Shown here: piece by piece, positions 1 through 8,430 of the stretch
Layout of the letters: every line of letters starts with the position of its first letter
How positions within the stretch are numbered: the stretch's first letter is position 1
Source: Sorangium cellulosum So0157-2
GTDB taxonomy: Bacteria; Myxococcota_A; Polyangia; Polyangiales; Polyangiaceae
Assembly (NCBI RefSeq): GCF_000418325.1
Contig: NC_021658.1
Span: 4,230,001 to 4,294,000 of the forward strand
Length of the DNA stretch: 64,000 nt
Direction: 5' to 3'
Translations under genes and position numbers: made by a program
Notes under the pieces: model-generated
Told to the model about the DNA's origin: nothing
Databases searched by the model: none
What the model saw: the letters and a program-made list of their open reading frames with translations, nothing else

Positions 1-1249
1 CCGAGCGGCGCTCGCGCACGATGTCGAGGGAGCACTCCGGATCGAGCTCATCCACGTTGATCGACGGGTGCAGCAGCTGATCGCGCAGCGAGCACACGAC
101 CGCGATCGTCTCCACGGCGCCGGCGCCGCCGAGCAGGTGCCCGATCATCGACTTTGTCGCCGAGATCGGGATGCGCGGGAGGCGCTCGCCGAAGATGCGC
201 CGCAGGGCGAGCACCTCGGCGGCGTCGCCCTGCGGCGTCGAGGTCGCGTGCGGGTTGATGTACCCGATCGCCTGCGGCGCGACGCCCGCCCTGGCGAGGG
301 CGCGCTCCAGCGAGAGCGCGAGCCCGAGCCCCTCCGAGTGCGGCCGCGTGAGGTGCTCGGCGTCCGTGGTCATCCCGAAGCCGGCCACGACGGCGAGCGG
401 CCTCGCGCCGCGCGCCCGCGCGTGCTGCTCCTCCTCGAGCACGAGCGCCCCAGCGCCCTCGCCCATCACGAAGCCCTGGCGCCGCCGGTCGAACGGGCGG
501 CTCGCGCGCGTCGGGTCGCCGTCGACCGCCTTGGCGAGCGCCTTCGCGTTGCCGAACCCCGCGACGGTGTTGAGCCGCGTCGCGGCCTCGGCGCCCCCCG
601 CGACCATCACGTCGGCCTCCCCCGCCTCGATCAGCAGGGCCGAGGTCGCGATCGAGTGCGTGCCCGTCGCGCACGCGCTCGCGAGGTTGTACGACGGCCC
701 CATGAGCCCGTAGCGCATGGCGATGAGCGCCGCCGCGCCGTTCGGCATGACGCCCGGGATGAAGTAAGGCGACACGGCCCTCGGGCCGCGCGCCGCGCTC
801 CTCGAGATCTGCTCCTCGAAGATCTCGACGGAGCCCATCCCGGTCGACATCAGGCACCCGACGCGGGTCCTGTCGAGGCCGCCGTCGCGCGTCGGCGCCG
901 CGCCCGCCGCGCCCGCCGCGCCCGGCGCCGCGCCCTCCGCCGCCTCGTCGTCCGCGGCGGGGGCGCGTTGGAGCGGCGCGATGCCCGCCTCGCGCAGCGC
1001 CTCCACCGCGGCCGCGAGGCTCAGGTGGGTCACCCGGCCGTAGATGTCCGCCTCCTTGGGCGACAGGTACTTCCCGACGTCGAACCCCTTCACGCTGGCG
1101 GCGATGTCGCTGCGGAGCTTGTCGACGGGGAAATCGCGGATGTAGTCGACGCCGGATCGGCCGGCGAGGAGGTTCTGCCAGGTGGTCGCGACGTCGTTGC
1201 CCAGCGGGCAGACGGCGCCGATCCCGGTCACGACGACGCGCCTTCGCAT
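1..1249 (-). CDS. Beta-ketoacyl-ACP synthase (KAS I/II type), 3' end cut by window edge
   Basis: Condensing enzyme that would extend an acyl chain with malonyl-ACP. The reading frame starts at an ATG (MRRRVVVTGIGAVCPLGND) and runs off the left edge without a stop. The thiolase-fold catalytic triad is visible: the cysteine in SACATGTHS, and histidines in NPHATSTPQGD and KSMIGHLLGGAG. This triad is typical of FabF-type KAS enzymes and of stand-alone polyketide ketosynthases. An Ala/Gly/Asp-rich insertion of about 30 residues lies at roughly residues 85-120, in a place where family members are usually compact. It is the last gene of a minus-strand operon (ligase, methyltransferase, ACP, desaturase, KS), 59 bp after the desaturase stop. 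The natural inference is that it condenses the chain made on the operon's own ACP. Whether it is a primary-metabolism FabF or a dedicated synthase cannot be settled here. Confidence 0.9.
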   Translation of the reverse strand, partial: MRRRVVVTGIGAVCPLGNDVATTWQNLLAGRSGVDYIRDFPVDKLRSDIAASVKGFDVGKYLSPKEADIYGRVTHLSLAAAVEALREAGIAPLQRAPAADDEAAEGAAPGAAGAAGAAPTRDGGLDRTRVGCLMSTGMGSVEIFEEQISRSAARGPRAVSPYFIPGVMPNGAAALIAMRYGLMGPSYNLASACATGTHSIATSALLIEAGEADVMVAGGAEAATRLNTVAGFGNAKALAKAVDGDPTRASRPFDRRRQGFVMGEGAGALVLEEEQHARARGARPLAVVAGFGMTTDAEHLTRPHSEGLGLALSLERALARAGVAPQAIGYINPHATSTPQGDAAEVLALRRIFGERLPRIPISATKSMIGHLLGGAGAVETIAVVCSLRDQLLHPSINVDELDPECSLDIVRERRS

Positions 1250-1308
1250 GGGACTGCTCGTGCTCGCTTCAGGGAAGGGGGAAGGGGTTCAGGGAGGGGC
1301 GGGCGCGC

Positions 1309-2187
1309 TCAGGCGGACAGCGCCTGCGGGGCGGCGTCGTTCAGGTTGGGGGCGATCGCGAGGCCCTCGATCGACGTGTCGCGGCGGCGCTCTCCGCCGC
1401 GGCGCAGATCGAGCGCGGCGCGCTGGGCCGCGAGCATCTCGTGCCGGCCCACCCCGAGGTACTTGAGGATCGGCATGTAGACCTTCTGGATGAACACGTT
1501 CCGATCGACGCCCGCCTCGCGCATCTTCAGGATGCGCGAGTCGTAGTCGGGGACGATCCCGACGCCCGGCATCTCGAAGTTCGCGAACACGTGCGCCATG
1601 TCGGCGAGCGTGCCCTGCCGGTCCTCCTCGAGCAGCACCTTGATGACGCTCTGGTAGAAGCGGCAGTGGGCGATCTCGTCGCGGGCGATGTAGTCGTAGA
1701 TCGCCCGCAGGCACTCGTCGCCCTCCGTCGCCGCCCGCTCCCGGTGCTTCACGTAGATGACGAACGTCGCCATCTCCTGCACGCAGCCGTAGAACGTCAT
1801 CTGCCGCGGCGTGTGGAACGGGAGGTCCCACTTCTTCGCGAAGATCTGGTGCTGCAGGTCGGTGAGCTGCTCCTCGGTGCGCTTGCCGGACCTGAGGAGG
1901 TACTGCATCAGCGTGAGCGAGTGCTTCGACTCCTCGTAGGCCCAGTTCGCCTGGAACCACGCCTGGCCGAAGTAGCTGCGCACGAGGTTGATGCCGTTCG
2001 ACACGTAGTCGGGCAGGTACATCTCGACCGAGCAGAACGTCTCCGCGCAGAGCGCGAGCTCCTCGCTCGCCTCCTTGTTCACGCGGTCCCAGGGGATGTC
2101 CTCGAAGACGTTCCAGCGGCGCTCGCGCTCCGCCTTCTCGAAGAACGACATGTACTCCTGGAAGATCTTCTCCTCGAGCCGGCTCAT
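1309..2187 (-). CDS. Acyl-ACP desaturase (di-iron, FA_desaturase_2/DesA type)
   Basis: Soluble di-iron desaturase of 292 aa, expected to place a double bond in an ACP-bound acyl chain. Two E-x-x-H iron-ligand motifs are visible, EESKH at about residue 80 and DEIAH at about residue 160, separated by a helical stretch as in plant stearoyl-ACP and mycobacterial DesA desaturases. The start MSRLEEK overlaps the ACP stop by four bases (ATGA), indicating translational coupling. The adjoining ACP is the likely substrate carrier. In mycobacteria DesA and a cyclopropane-synthase-like methyltransferase act in sequence on the same chain, and both are present here. A few di-iron proteins of this fold are N-oxygenases (AurF-like), so oxygenation instead of desaturation is a less likely alternative. 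Confidence 0.85.
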   Translation of the reverse strand: MSRLEEKIFQEYMSFFEKAERERRWNVFEDIPWDRVNKEASEELALCAETFCSVEMYLPDYVSNGINLVRSYFGQAWFQANWAYEESKHSLTLMQYLLRSGKRTEEQLTDLQHQIFAKKWDLPFHTPRQMTFYGCVQEMATFVIYVKHRERAATEGDECLRAIYDYIARDEIAHCRFYQSVIKVLLEEDRQGTLADMAHVFANFEMPGVGIVPDYDSRILKMREAGVDRNVFIQKVYMPILKYLGVGRHEMLAAQRAALDLRRGGERRRDTSIEGLAIAPNLNDAAPQALSA

Positions 2188-2435
2188 GCGCCCGCCTCCA
2201 GCCGCTCCCCCACCTTCTTGCAGAGGTCGCCCACGGTGATGAGCTCGACCAGATCCTCGTCCGGAATCATGATCCCGAGCTCGGTCTCCATCTCTCCGAC
2301 GATCTGCATCATCGAGAGCGAGTCGATGCCGAGCTCCGTGATCACCGACGCCGCGGTGACGTTGGGGAACTCGCGCTTGTCCACGCGGGCGGCAACCGTC
2401 TTGAACATCTCGAGCAGATTGGTCTTGTCCGTCAT
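2184..2435 (-). CDS. Acyl carrier protein
   Basis: Small acidic carrier protein of 83 aa. The phosphopantetheine attachment motif LGIDSLSMMQIV sits near residue 35 with the modified serine in DSL. Helical segments before and after it fit a stand-alone ACP. It starts three bases after the upstream methyltransferase stop and overlaps the desaturase start by four bases, so it is tightly embedded in the lipid operon. It most likely accepts the acyl group from the fatty acyl-AMP ligase encoded at the head of the operon and presents it to desaturase, methyltransferase and ketosynthase. It is probably not the housekeeping AcpP, because the usual fabD/fabG/fabF neighbours are missing. Confidence 0.9.
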   Translation of the reverse strand: MTDKTNLLEMFKTVAARVDKREFPNVTAASVITELGIDSLSMMQIVGEMETELGIMIPDEDLVELITVGDLCKKVGERLEAGA

Positions 2436-2438
2436 GGT

Positions 2439-3323
2439 TCAGTCGATCCTGCGAAGCTCGTATTGAGCGAGGGAGCTGTAGTGCTTGTCGAACGCGTTCA
2501 CGCACGTCGACAGGTAACGATCGTAGTCGTCGAAGACCTTGTCCCCCCACGTCGACCGGATGGTCTTCTCGTTCAGCCTGAGCCGGCGGAGCCACTCCGC
2601 GGTGGTGCGCTGGTAGTGCTCGCGCCGCGTGTTCACCTGCATCACCTCCCAGTAGGGGTTCGCCGCCTGGATGATGTCCTCGAGCCGCGGGTTCAAGCCG
2701 CCGGGGAAGATCTCCTTGGTGACGAAGTAGATGTCCTCCAGCTCCTTCCTCGTGCCGGCCGGGAGCCCGCCCCAGGGCGTCATCCGCGGCGTCCGGTTGC
2801 GGAGGATCGTCTGGAGGCCGAACCAGGCGCCCTTGTCCGTGAGCTCCCAGGCCTTCTTGAAGTACGCCCGGTAGATGTCGATCGCCTTGCCCTGGCGCGC
2901 CTCCTCCGGCGAGCACAGGTGGTCGATCATGCAGATCGAGATCAGGCTGTCGAACCGCTCGGGCGTGGTGAAGGTCCGGAAATCGCCGCCGATCACCTCG
3001 ACGCCGGGGATCTTGCGGGCGTTCACCTCCGCGGCCTGCGCGGTGGACAGGGTGACGCCGACCGCGCGCTTCACGCCGCGCGCCGTGGCCACGTACTCGA
3101 GCGCCGCGCCCCACCCGCAGCCGATGTCGAGGACCTTCTTCTCCGGCCCCACCTTGGCGAAGTCCGAGAGGATCCGGAGCTTGTTCAGCTGCGCGGCCTC
3201 GAGCGACTGCTCGGGGGACTCGTAGACGGCGCAGGTGTAGTTCATGCGCTCGTCGAGCCACAGCCTGAAGAACTCGTTCGAGACGTCGTAGCTGACCTCG
3301 ACCTCGGCCTTACTGGATCCCAT
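2439..3323 (-). CDS. Cyclopropane-fatty-acid/mycolic-acid cyclopropane synthase family methyltransferase
   Basis: SAM-dependent methyltransferase of 294 aa in the CFA/CmaA family, which adds a methylene or methyl group across an acyl double bond. The N-terminal family signature YDVSNEFFRLWLDERMNYTC is at about residues 11-30, and the SAM-binding loop VLDIGCGWG at about 75. The downstream GVTLS and ICMIDH segments also match the family. E. coli Cfa has an extra N-terminal domain; this protein lacks it and so resembles the shorter mycobacterial CmaA/MmaA enzymes that work on ACP-bound chains. The ATG at 3323 overlaps the end of the upstream ligase gene by 14 bases. An in-frame upstream extension exists, but it lies inside the ligase tail and has no family similarity. 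Confidence 0.88.
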   Translation of the reverse strand: MGSSKAEVEVSYDVSNEFFRLWLDERMNYTCAVYESPEQSLEAAQLNKLRILSDFAKVGPEKKVLDIGCGWGAALEYVATARGVKRAVGVTLSTAQAAEVNARKIPGVEVIGGDFRTFTTPERFDSLISICMIDHLCSPEEARQGKAIDIYRAYFKKAWELTDKGAWFGLQTILRNRTPRMTPWGGLPAGTRKELEDIYFVTKEIFPGGLNPRLEDIIQAANPYWEVMQVNTRREHYQRTTAEWLRRLRLNEKTIRSTWGDKVFDDYDRYLSTCVNAFDKHYSSLAQYELRRID

Positions 3324-5115
3324 CGATGACTCCTTCGACACGTGCCGGGGCGCCGCCCGCGCGGCCCCCTTCGGTTCGCGCCGCCGCTCCGCTCGCGCGG
3401 ACCGCGTCGGCTTGGGGGGAGGGCGTGACGCCCTCGTCAACGTCCGAGGCGACCTCGAGCTCGCCGGCCTCGAAGCGCCGCTTCATCTCGCGGCGCCGCA
3501 CCTTGCCGCTCGACGTCTTGGCCAGCGTCCCCCGCTTGATGAGCGCGACCTCGGACAGCTGGACGCCGAGCTGAGCGCGCACCGCCTGGAGGATCGCCTG
3601 CGCCACGCCGGCCACGCCGCGCTTGACCTCGGCGACGACGACCGCCCGCTCGGCCCCCGACGCCGTGAGGCACGAGAACGCGACGCAGTGGCCCTCGCGC
3701 ACCCCCTCCACGGAGGAGGCGACGCGCTCGATGTCCTGGGGGAAGTAGTTCTTGCCGCCGAGGATGATGAGATCCTTCGAGCGGCCGCAGAGGTACACCT
3801 CGCCGGCGACGGTATAGCCGAGATCGCCTGTCCGCAGCCAGCCCCCTCCGAACGCGGCCTTCGTCGCGTCCGGCTCGTTGAAGTACCCGGCGGCGACGCT
3901 CGGGCCGCGCACCCAGATCTCGCCCACCTCGCGCTCGCCGAGCGGCGCGCCGTCGGGCCCCGCGATGATGAGCTGGTGGCAGGGGAGGGGGCGGCCGCAG
4001 GAGACGAGCTCCATCGACGCGCCGCCGTTCGCGGGCCGCGCCTTGCCGGACTGCATCGCCTTCGCGTCCACCCGGTCGGTGGTGAGCCGGGCCGCGAGGT
4101 CGCTGAAGGTGATCGCCAGCGTGGCCTCGGCCATGCCGTACGACGGCAGGATGCTCTCCGGGCGGAGCCCATGCTTGCCGAAGCGATCGAGGAACGCGCG
4201 GAGCACGTCGGCCTGGATCGGCTCGGCCCCGCACCCGAGCGCGCGCAGGCAGGAGAGATCCCACTGGCCCGCCTGCGCCTCGGTGACGGCGCGCGTCGCC
4301 AGGGCGAAGGCGAAGTTCGGGGCGAACGTGATCGTGCCGCGGAACCTGTGGATCGCGTCGAGCCAGAGCGAGGGGCGGCGGATGAACGCCGTCGTCGGCA
4401 GGAACAGCACCGGCACGAGCGCGTAGAGCGGCGCGATGACGAAGCCGATGAGCCCCATGTCGTGGTAGAGCGGCAGCCAGCTGACCCCGCGATCTTCCGG
4501 GGTGGAGCGCAGCCCGTCGAACATGATCGCGTGGCTGTTCACCGTCAGGTTGCGGTGGGTCACCATCACGCCCTTGGGCCGCGAGGTGCTCCCCGACGTG
4601 AACTGCAGGAACGCGAGGTCGTCGAGGGACACCCGCCACGGCTCCGCCGCGTCCGACGCGTCGAACCCCTCGGGCTCGCGCAGATCGCGCTCCAGGACGA
4701 CGCGCAGGGCGGCCGGGCCGTCGCCGCTCGCGGCGAGGTGGGCGTCGATCATCTCCTTGAGCGGCTCGTTCGTGACGAGCACGCGCGCGCCGGAGGCGGC
4801 GAGGATGTGCTGCACCGTCTCGCTGTATGCCTCGAGCTTGGCCAGCGACTGCGGCGGATACATCGGGACCGCGACGATGCCGGCCGTGAGCGCGCCCACG
4901 AAGGTCAGGACGAACTCGTCGGCCTCGGCCAGGATCAGGGCGACGCGGTCGCCCTTCTTGAGCCCGAGCTTGCGCAGCGCGTGGGCCCTGCGCCGCGCCT
5001 CGAGCCAGAGCTCGGCGTAGCTGACCGACCGCTCCTCTCCCGAGCTGCGCATGAACGTGATCGCTCGGTCGGCGTGCACCGAATTTTGCTGGAGAACTTC
5101 GACGAACGTTCGCAT
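3310..5115 (-). CDS. Fatty acyl-AMP ligase (FadD32/FAAL type)
   Basis: Adenylating enzyme of 601 aa that activates a fatty acid as acyl-AMP and hands it to a carrier protein. Motifs include the AMP-binding loop FTSGSTSRPKGVMVTH (about residue 175), SWLPLYHDMGLIG, LPSYGMAEATLA, GWLRTGDLGY and the hinge GRSKDLIILGGKNYFPQDIE (about 480); the last is typical of FAAL rather than acyl-CoA ligases. C-terminal KTSSGKVRRR is the usual catalytic lysine region. The protein ends in a low-complexity Ala/Gly tail. Start chosen at MRTFVEVLQQ; an in-frame upstream ATG at 5217 would add residues unlike the family. First gene of the lipid operon and therefore the probable entry point for a free fatty acid onto the operon's ACP. 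Confidence 0.9.
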   Translation of the reverse strand: MRTFVEVLQQNSVHADRAITFMRSSGEERSVSYAELWLEARRRAHALRKLGLKKGDRVALILAEADEFVLTFVGALTAGIVAVPMYPPQSLAKLEAYSETVQHILAASGARVLVTNEPLKEMIDAHLAASGDGPAALRVVLERDLREPEGFDASDAAEPWRVSLDDLAFLQFTSGSTSRPKGVMVTHRNLTVNSHAIMFDGLRSTPEDRGVSWLPLYHDMGLIGFVIAPLYALVPVLFLPTTAFIRRPSLWLDAIHRFRGTITFAPNFAFALATRAVTEAQAGQWDLSCLRALGCGAEPIQADVLRAFLDRFGKHGLRPESILPSYGMAEATLAITFSDLAARLTTDRVDAKAMQSGKARPANGGASMELVSCGRPLPCHQLIIAGPDGAPLGEREVGEIWVRGPSVAAGYFNEPDATKAAFGGGWLRTGDLGYTVAGEVYLCGRSKDLIILGGKNYFPQDIERVASSVEGVREGHCVAFSCLTASGAERAVVVAEVKRGVAGVAQAILQAVRAQLGVQLSEVALIKRGTLAKTSSGKVRRREMKRRFEAGELEVASDVDEGVTPSPQADAVRASGAAARTEGGRAGGAPARVEGVIDGIQ

Positions 5116-5137
5116 GGCTCTCTGCTGACTCAGACCG

Positions 5138-5170
5138 GTCGGACGTAGGTGTCCGTCCGACAAGGACACC
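5138..5170. promoter_or_regulatory. Interleaved inverted repeats ahead of the lipid operon
   Basis: Two perfect 7-bp inverted repeats overlap here: GGTGTCC at 5148-5154 with GGACACC at 5164-5170, and GTCGGAC at 5138-5144 with GTCCGAC at 5155-5161. They lie 23-55 bp upstream of the ligase start, where an operator or a leader hairpin would sit. Only one of the two hairpins could form at a time. A function is inferred from position only. Confidence 0.4.
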
Positions 5171-5393
5171 CGGGGCTTGAGTGAGCGCAGCCATAAGCGA
5201 AATCCGGGCCAGGGCAAACAGAAAACAATGGAATCCTGGTTTGGGCCTGATTCCGCGATGCGAGCTCATGAATCCGTCTGATCGTGGCGTCCCGGGTGAC
5301 GAAAATCCGTGCGCAGAGTGCGTCGAATATTCGTCACATCGGCCCCGGTGTGCGAACCGGGGTTCGCGCGGCGCGGGCGGCCGCGCCTCGGCG

Positions 5394-5430
5394 CACAAAA
5401 AACGAAGAGGCGCCGGTCGCCCGGCGCCTC
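5394..5430 (-). terminator. Intrinsic terminator after the DUF4340 gene
   Basis: On the minus strand a perfect 8-bp stem (GAGGCGCC with GGCGCCTC, 5407-5430) with an 8-nt loop is followed by TTCGTTTTTTG. That is a textbook Rho-independent terminator 26 bp downstream of the DUF4340 stop. It separates the ABC operon from the lipid operon, whose promoter must lie between 5116 and about 5393. Confidence 0.85.
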
Positions 5431-5455
5431 CCGATCTCCCGCGCGATGTCGCCGG

Positions 5456-6553
5456 CTACTCGCCGTTGTCCATGCCCGGCATGCCCGGCATGCCCATGTG
5501 GCCCGCGGCCTCGTCTTCATGGGGGTTCGCGGGCTTCTCGTCCTTCTTCTCGCTCTTCTCGAACCTCTTCTGGTCCGCGAGGGCCCAGTCGGCCGACCAC
5601 GACGACAGCACGTAGATCGTGCCGTCGCCGCCTTCCTTGACGGCGTAGCGGCTCTGGCCCTTCGCGGTCTTGCCCACCTTGATGGTGTGGTCGCCCGCGT
5701 TGTCCTTGAGCTTGATCGTGACGATGCCGCCGTTCGTGGTCGCCGCGTCGAGCCCGGTGTCGGCGTCCGACTTGCCGTCGCCGAAGTCCTCCGCGCCGAG
5801 GCCCTTGAAGGCCCGGAGCAGGTCCTTCACCTTCGCCTCGTCGAACTTCTCCCACTTCGCGGAGGCCGCGCCGATCTTGCCGCCCTTGTCGCGGGGCGCG
5901 AACGTGCCGGCCCACTTGTCGCCGTTCTTCGAGAAGCTGAACAGGCCGTTCTTGTTCTCGACCGAGACCTGGACCACGTTCTCGTCCTCGAACTTGAGGA
6001 TCGAGTTCTCGCGCCAGTTCTTCGGCTCGCGCGTGTAGAGGTAGCTCGAGTAGCCGCCCGCGACGTAGACGCCGTCCTTGCCTTCGACGCGCGACATCTG
6101 CCCGCGCGACCCGCTCTTGCCGAAGTACATGTCGAGCGCCTTCTCGTCGCCCTTGTACGCGACCACGTGGACGGCCTTCTCGTCGGTGAGCTCGTACTGG
6201 CCGTAGGTGCCGCTCGTCCTGTCGATCACCTCCTTCAGCTTGAGCTCCTTCAGGTTGTCGAGCAGGCTCCGCACGTTCGCCGCGTTCGCCTTGGCGTTCA
6301 CGGGCTTCGTGACCTCCCACGTGTCGCCCTTCTTCTCGAGCGTCACGTCGGACTTGTCGGCGTTCTTGATCGAGATCTTCGTGATCTTCTCGACGTCGTC
6401 CTTCGCGACCCCGACGCTCGGCAGGTCCGCCGTCGCGGCGGTCGCCGAGTGGGCGGCGAGCTGGTCCTTCTGCCGCTTCTGCGTGAGGAACACGCCGACG
6501 CCGAGGAGCGCGAGGAGGACGAGGGCGACGTAGATTTTATGCTCGGTCTTCAT
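5456..6553 (-). CDS. DUF4340 domain membrane-anchored protein of the Gld-type ABC operon
   Basis: Protein of 365 aa with an N-terminal transmembrane helix (about residues 6-24) followed by a large soluble domain of DUF4340 character (VTLEKKGDTWEVTKPV, then a repeated two-lobe pattern). The C-terminus is rich in Met, Gly and His (MGMPGMPGMDNGE). DUF4340 proteins regularly follow ABC_transp_aux (GldG-like) genes, as here, 27 bp downstream of the GldG-like stop. The ATG at 6553 is preceded by GTGAAAGAGCC; an alternative ATG at 6571 would add six residues. The gene ends at a strong terminator. The substrate of the system is unknown. Confidence 0.82.
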   Translation of the reverse strand: MKTEHKIYVALVLLALLGVGVFLTQKRQKDQLAAHSATAATADLPSVGVAKDDVEKITKISIKNADKSDVTLEKKGDTWEVTKPVNAKANAANVRSLLDNLKELKLKEVIDRTSGTYGQYELTDEKAVHVVAYKGDEKALDMYFGKSGSRGQMSRVEGKDGVYVAGGYSSYLYTREPKNWRENSILKFEDENVVQVSVENKNGLFSFSKNGDKWAGTFAPRDKGGKIGAASAKWEKFDEAKVKDLLRAFKGLGAEDFGDGKSDADTGLDAATTNGGIVTIKLKDNAGDHTIKVGKTAKGQSRYAVKEGGDGTIYVLSSWSADWALADQKRFEKSEKKDEKPANPHEDEAAGHMGMPGMPGMDNGE

Positions 6554-6580
6554 GGCTCTTTCACCCACCATGGCTCTGCC

Positions 6581-8422
6581 TCAGTCGAGCGTGATGTTCT
6601 CGCGGGCGCTCTCGCGCCGCCGCCACCGGACGATGCCGAACGCCGCGAAGAGGACCGCCGGCAGGAGCGTGAGCGTCCACTGCACGCGCTGCTGCACGGT
6701 CTTGCGCTCCGCCCGGTACTCCTCGGCCTTCTTGGCCAGCGCGGCCTCGTCGTCCGTGGCCTCCTGCTTCGGCTTCTCGATGTCCGCGTAGGTCAGGTTG
6801 GTCTCGCCGAACATCTTCGCGGTCGCCGCGAGCAGCGTGCTGTCGCCCGCCATCCAGTCGAGGGTGTTCTTGAACGCCAGGATGGTGGCGGTCAGGTACT
6901 TCTGCGCGTAGGGCTGCGAGAGCATCAGGAGGTCCTCGTCGCCGCCCATCCCGCCCATCATCGCCATCTGCGGCGGCATGGGGGGCGGGTTGCCCGCGCG
7001 GGCGAACGGGTTCGCGAGGAACTGCGACGACGAGAGCACGAGGATCCGGCTCGGGGTCGCGCTCTCCGCGGGCGCGGTGATCCCGAGCCCCTCCTGGCCG
7101 CCGAAGGCGCTCTTGAGCTTGCCCTCGATGGTCACGCCGATCGCGCGCTGCGCGTACTCGCCCTTCGGCTTCCAGTCGGCCGAGAACTTCATGTCGACGG
7201 CCTCGGACGTGTCGACCGTGGTCTTCGGGGTGGAGCGCGCGACGACCTTCATCGTCGCCTCGGGCTGCTTCTCCGGGTGCGGCACGAGGGTCGACGGGAA
7301 GGGGAAGGCGAGCTCGGGGAGGCGGAAGAAGCCGGGGAACGACGAGTCGAGGATCTGCTCGTTCTCGTCGAAGCGGCTGTCCTCCTGGAGCTGGAGGATG
7401 CCCGGCGCGCGGAACCACATGAGCTGGCCCGACTGCGACTGGACGGGGATGGCCATCGAGCGGCTCCAGTCGAGGATCGCCTCCTTCTTCATCTCGACGC
7501 CGTAGCCGTCGAGCAGCTTCTCGAGGCCCCAGGTGTTGAGCGTCGCCTTCATCGACGGGTCGGACGCCTTGAGGTTCACCGCGCCGGCGAACACCGCGAG
7601 CGACTTGTCGCCGAGCATCAGGAACTGGTCGATGCGGCGCAGCTCCTTCTCGGTGAACTCCTTGCCCGGCTGCGTGATGACGAGGCCGGAGAGCTCCTTG
7701 TTGATCTCGGCGTCGCCGCCCTTCAGGTCGACGTCCTCGAACTTGTAGAACGGGAAGTGGTGCTCGAGCAGCGCCCGCATCGACGGGCCGCCCCGGCCGC
7801 CCTGCGAGGCGACGAGGTTCGGGTCGGTGAGCTTGATCTCGTCCTTGCCGGTCACGACGCCGATCTTCGTGTCGATGCCGTCCGCCTTGTCGCGGATCTC
7901 CCGGATGGTGTTCGTGATCCAGAACTCGAGGCCCTGCCCCTGATCGGGCGAGAGCATCGGGATCGCCTCCTTCTCGCTGCCGTACTTGAAGGCGATGCCC
8001 ATGAACCCGCGGGTGATCGTCGCCTGGTCCTGGCCGGTCTCGCTCCCCTCGCCGAACGCGGCCTCCTGCAGGCCCGCCTCCTTGGCGGCGGCGCGCTGCT
8101 CGTCCGTCTTCGGCTCGATGATCGCGTAGTGGAGCTTGCCGTTCGAGGCCTGCTCGTACTCGTTCATCAGGTCGGTGAGGTCCTGGATGAACGCCTCGTG
8201 CTTCGGGAGCCCCCGGGTGACGTAGACGTCGATCTGGAGATCCTGCTTGAGCCCCTCGCGGACGAGGTGGGCCGAGCCCTTCGAGAGGGTGAACCTCTCG
8301 GTCTTCGTCATGTCGAAGCGCTTGTAAACGCCGTGCGAGATGACGTTGGCCACCACGAGGATGGCGGCGACGATGGCCAGATAGACGCCTGTCTGCGTCG
8401 CGGCTTTGGCTTTGCGTTCCAT
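6581..8422 (-). CDS. GldG/ABC_transp_aux-type transporter-associated protein
   Basis: Protein of 613 aa with an N-terminal transmembrane helix (GVYLAIVAAILVVANVISHG, about residues 12-31), a large extracytoplasmic domain, and a second transmembrane helix near the C-terminus (VQWTLTLLPAVLFAAFGIV) followed by basic RWRRRE. This is the ABC_transp_aux (GldG-like) layout. In Bacteroidetes GldA/F/G form an ABC transporter needed for gliding; in deltaproteobacteria the same set occurs without a proven role. The start MERKAK lies 8 bp from the permease stop. The soluble part includes an Ala/Met/Gly-rich loop (PPPMPPQMAMMGGMGG). Co-transcribed with the permease, ATPase and DUF4340 genes. Confidence 0.85.
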   Translation of the reverse strand: MERKAKAATQTGVYLAIVAAILVVANVISHGVYKRFDMTKTERFTLSKGSAHLVREGLKQDLQIDVYVTRGLPKHEAFIQDLTDLMNEYEQASNGKLHYAIIEPKTDEQRAAAKEAGLQEAAFGEGSETGQDQATITRGFMGIAFKYGSEKEAIPMLSPDQGQGLEFWITNTIREIRDKADGIDTKIGVVTGKDEIKLTDPNLVASQGGRGGPSMRALLEHHFPFYKFEDVDLKGGDAEINKELSGLVITQPGKEFTEKELRRIDQFLMLGDKSLAVFAGAVNLKASDPSMKATLNTWGLEKLLDGYGVEMKKEAILDWSRSMAIPVQSQSGQLMWFRAPGILQLQEDSRFDENEQILDSSFPGFFRLPELAFPFPSTLVPHPEKQPEATMKVVARSTPKTTVDTSEAVDMKFSADWKPKGEYAQRAIGVTIEGKLKSAFGGQEGLGITAPAESATPSRILVLSSSQFLANPFARAGNPPPMPPQMAMMGGMGGDEDLLMLSQPYAQKYLTATILAFKNTLDWMAGDSTLLAATAKMFGETNLTYADIEKPKQEATDDEAALAKKAEEYRAERKTVQQRVQWTLTLLPAVLFAAFGIVRWRRRESARENITLD

Positions 8423-8430
8423 GGTAATCC

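Noticed and set aside
48..857. Minus-strand Arg-rich protein in another frame of the ketosynthase
   Set aside because: The true frame contains complete KS motifs; this one is an overlapping GC-rich artefact.
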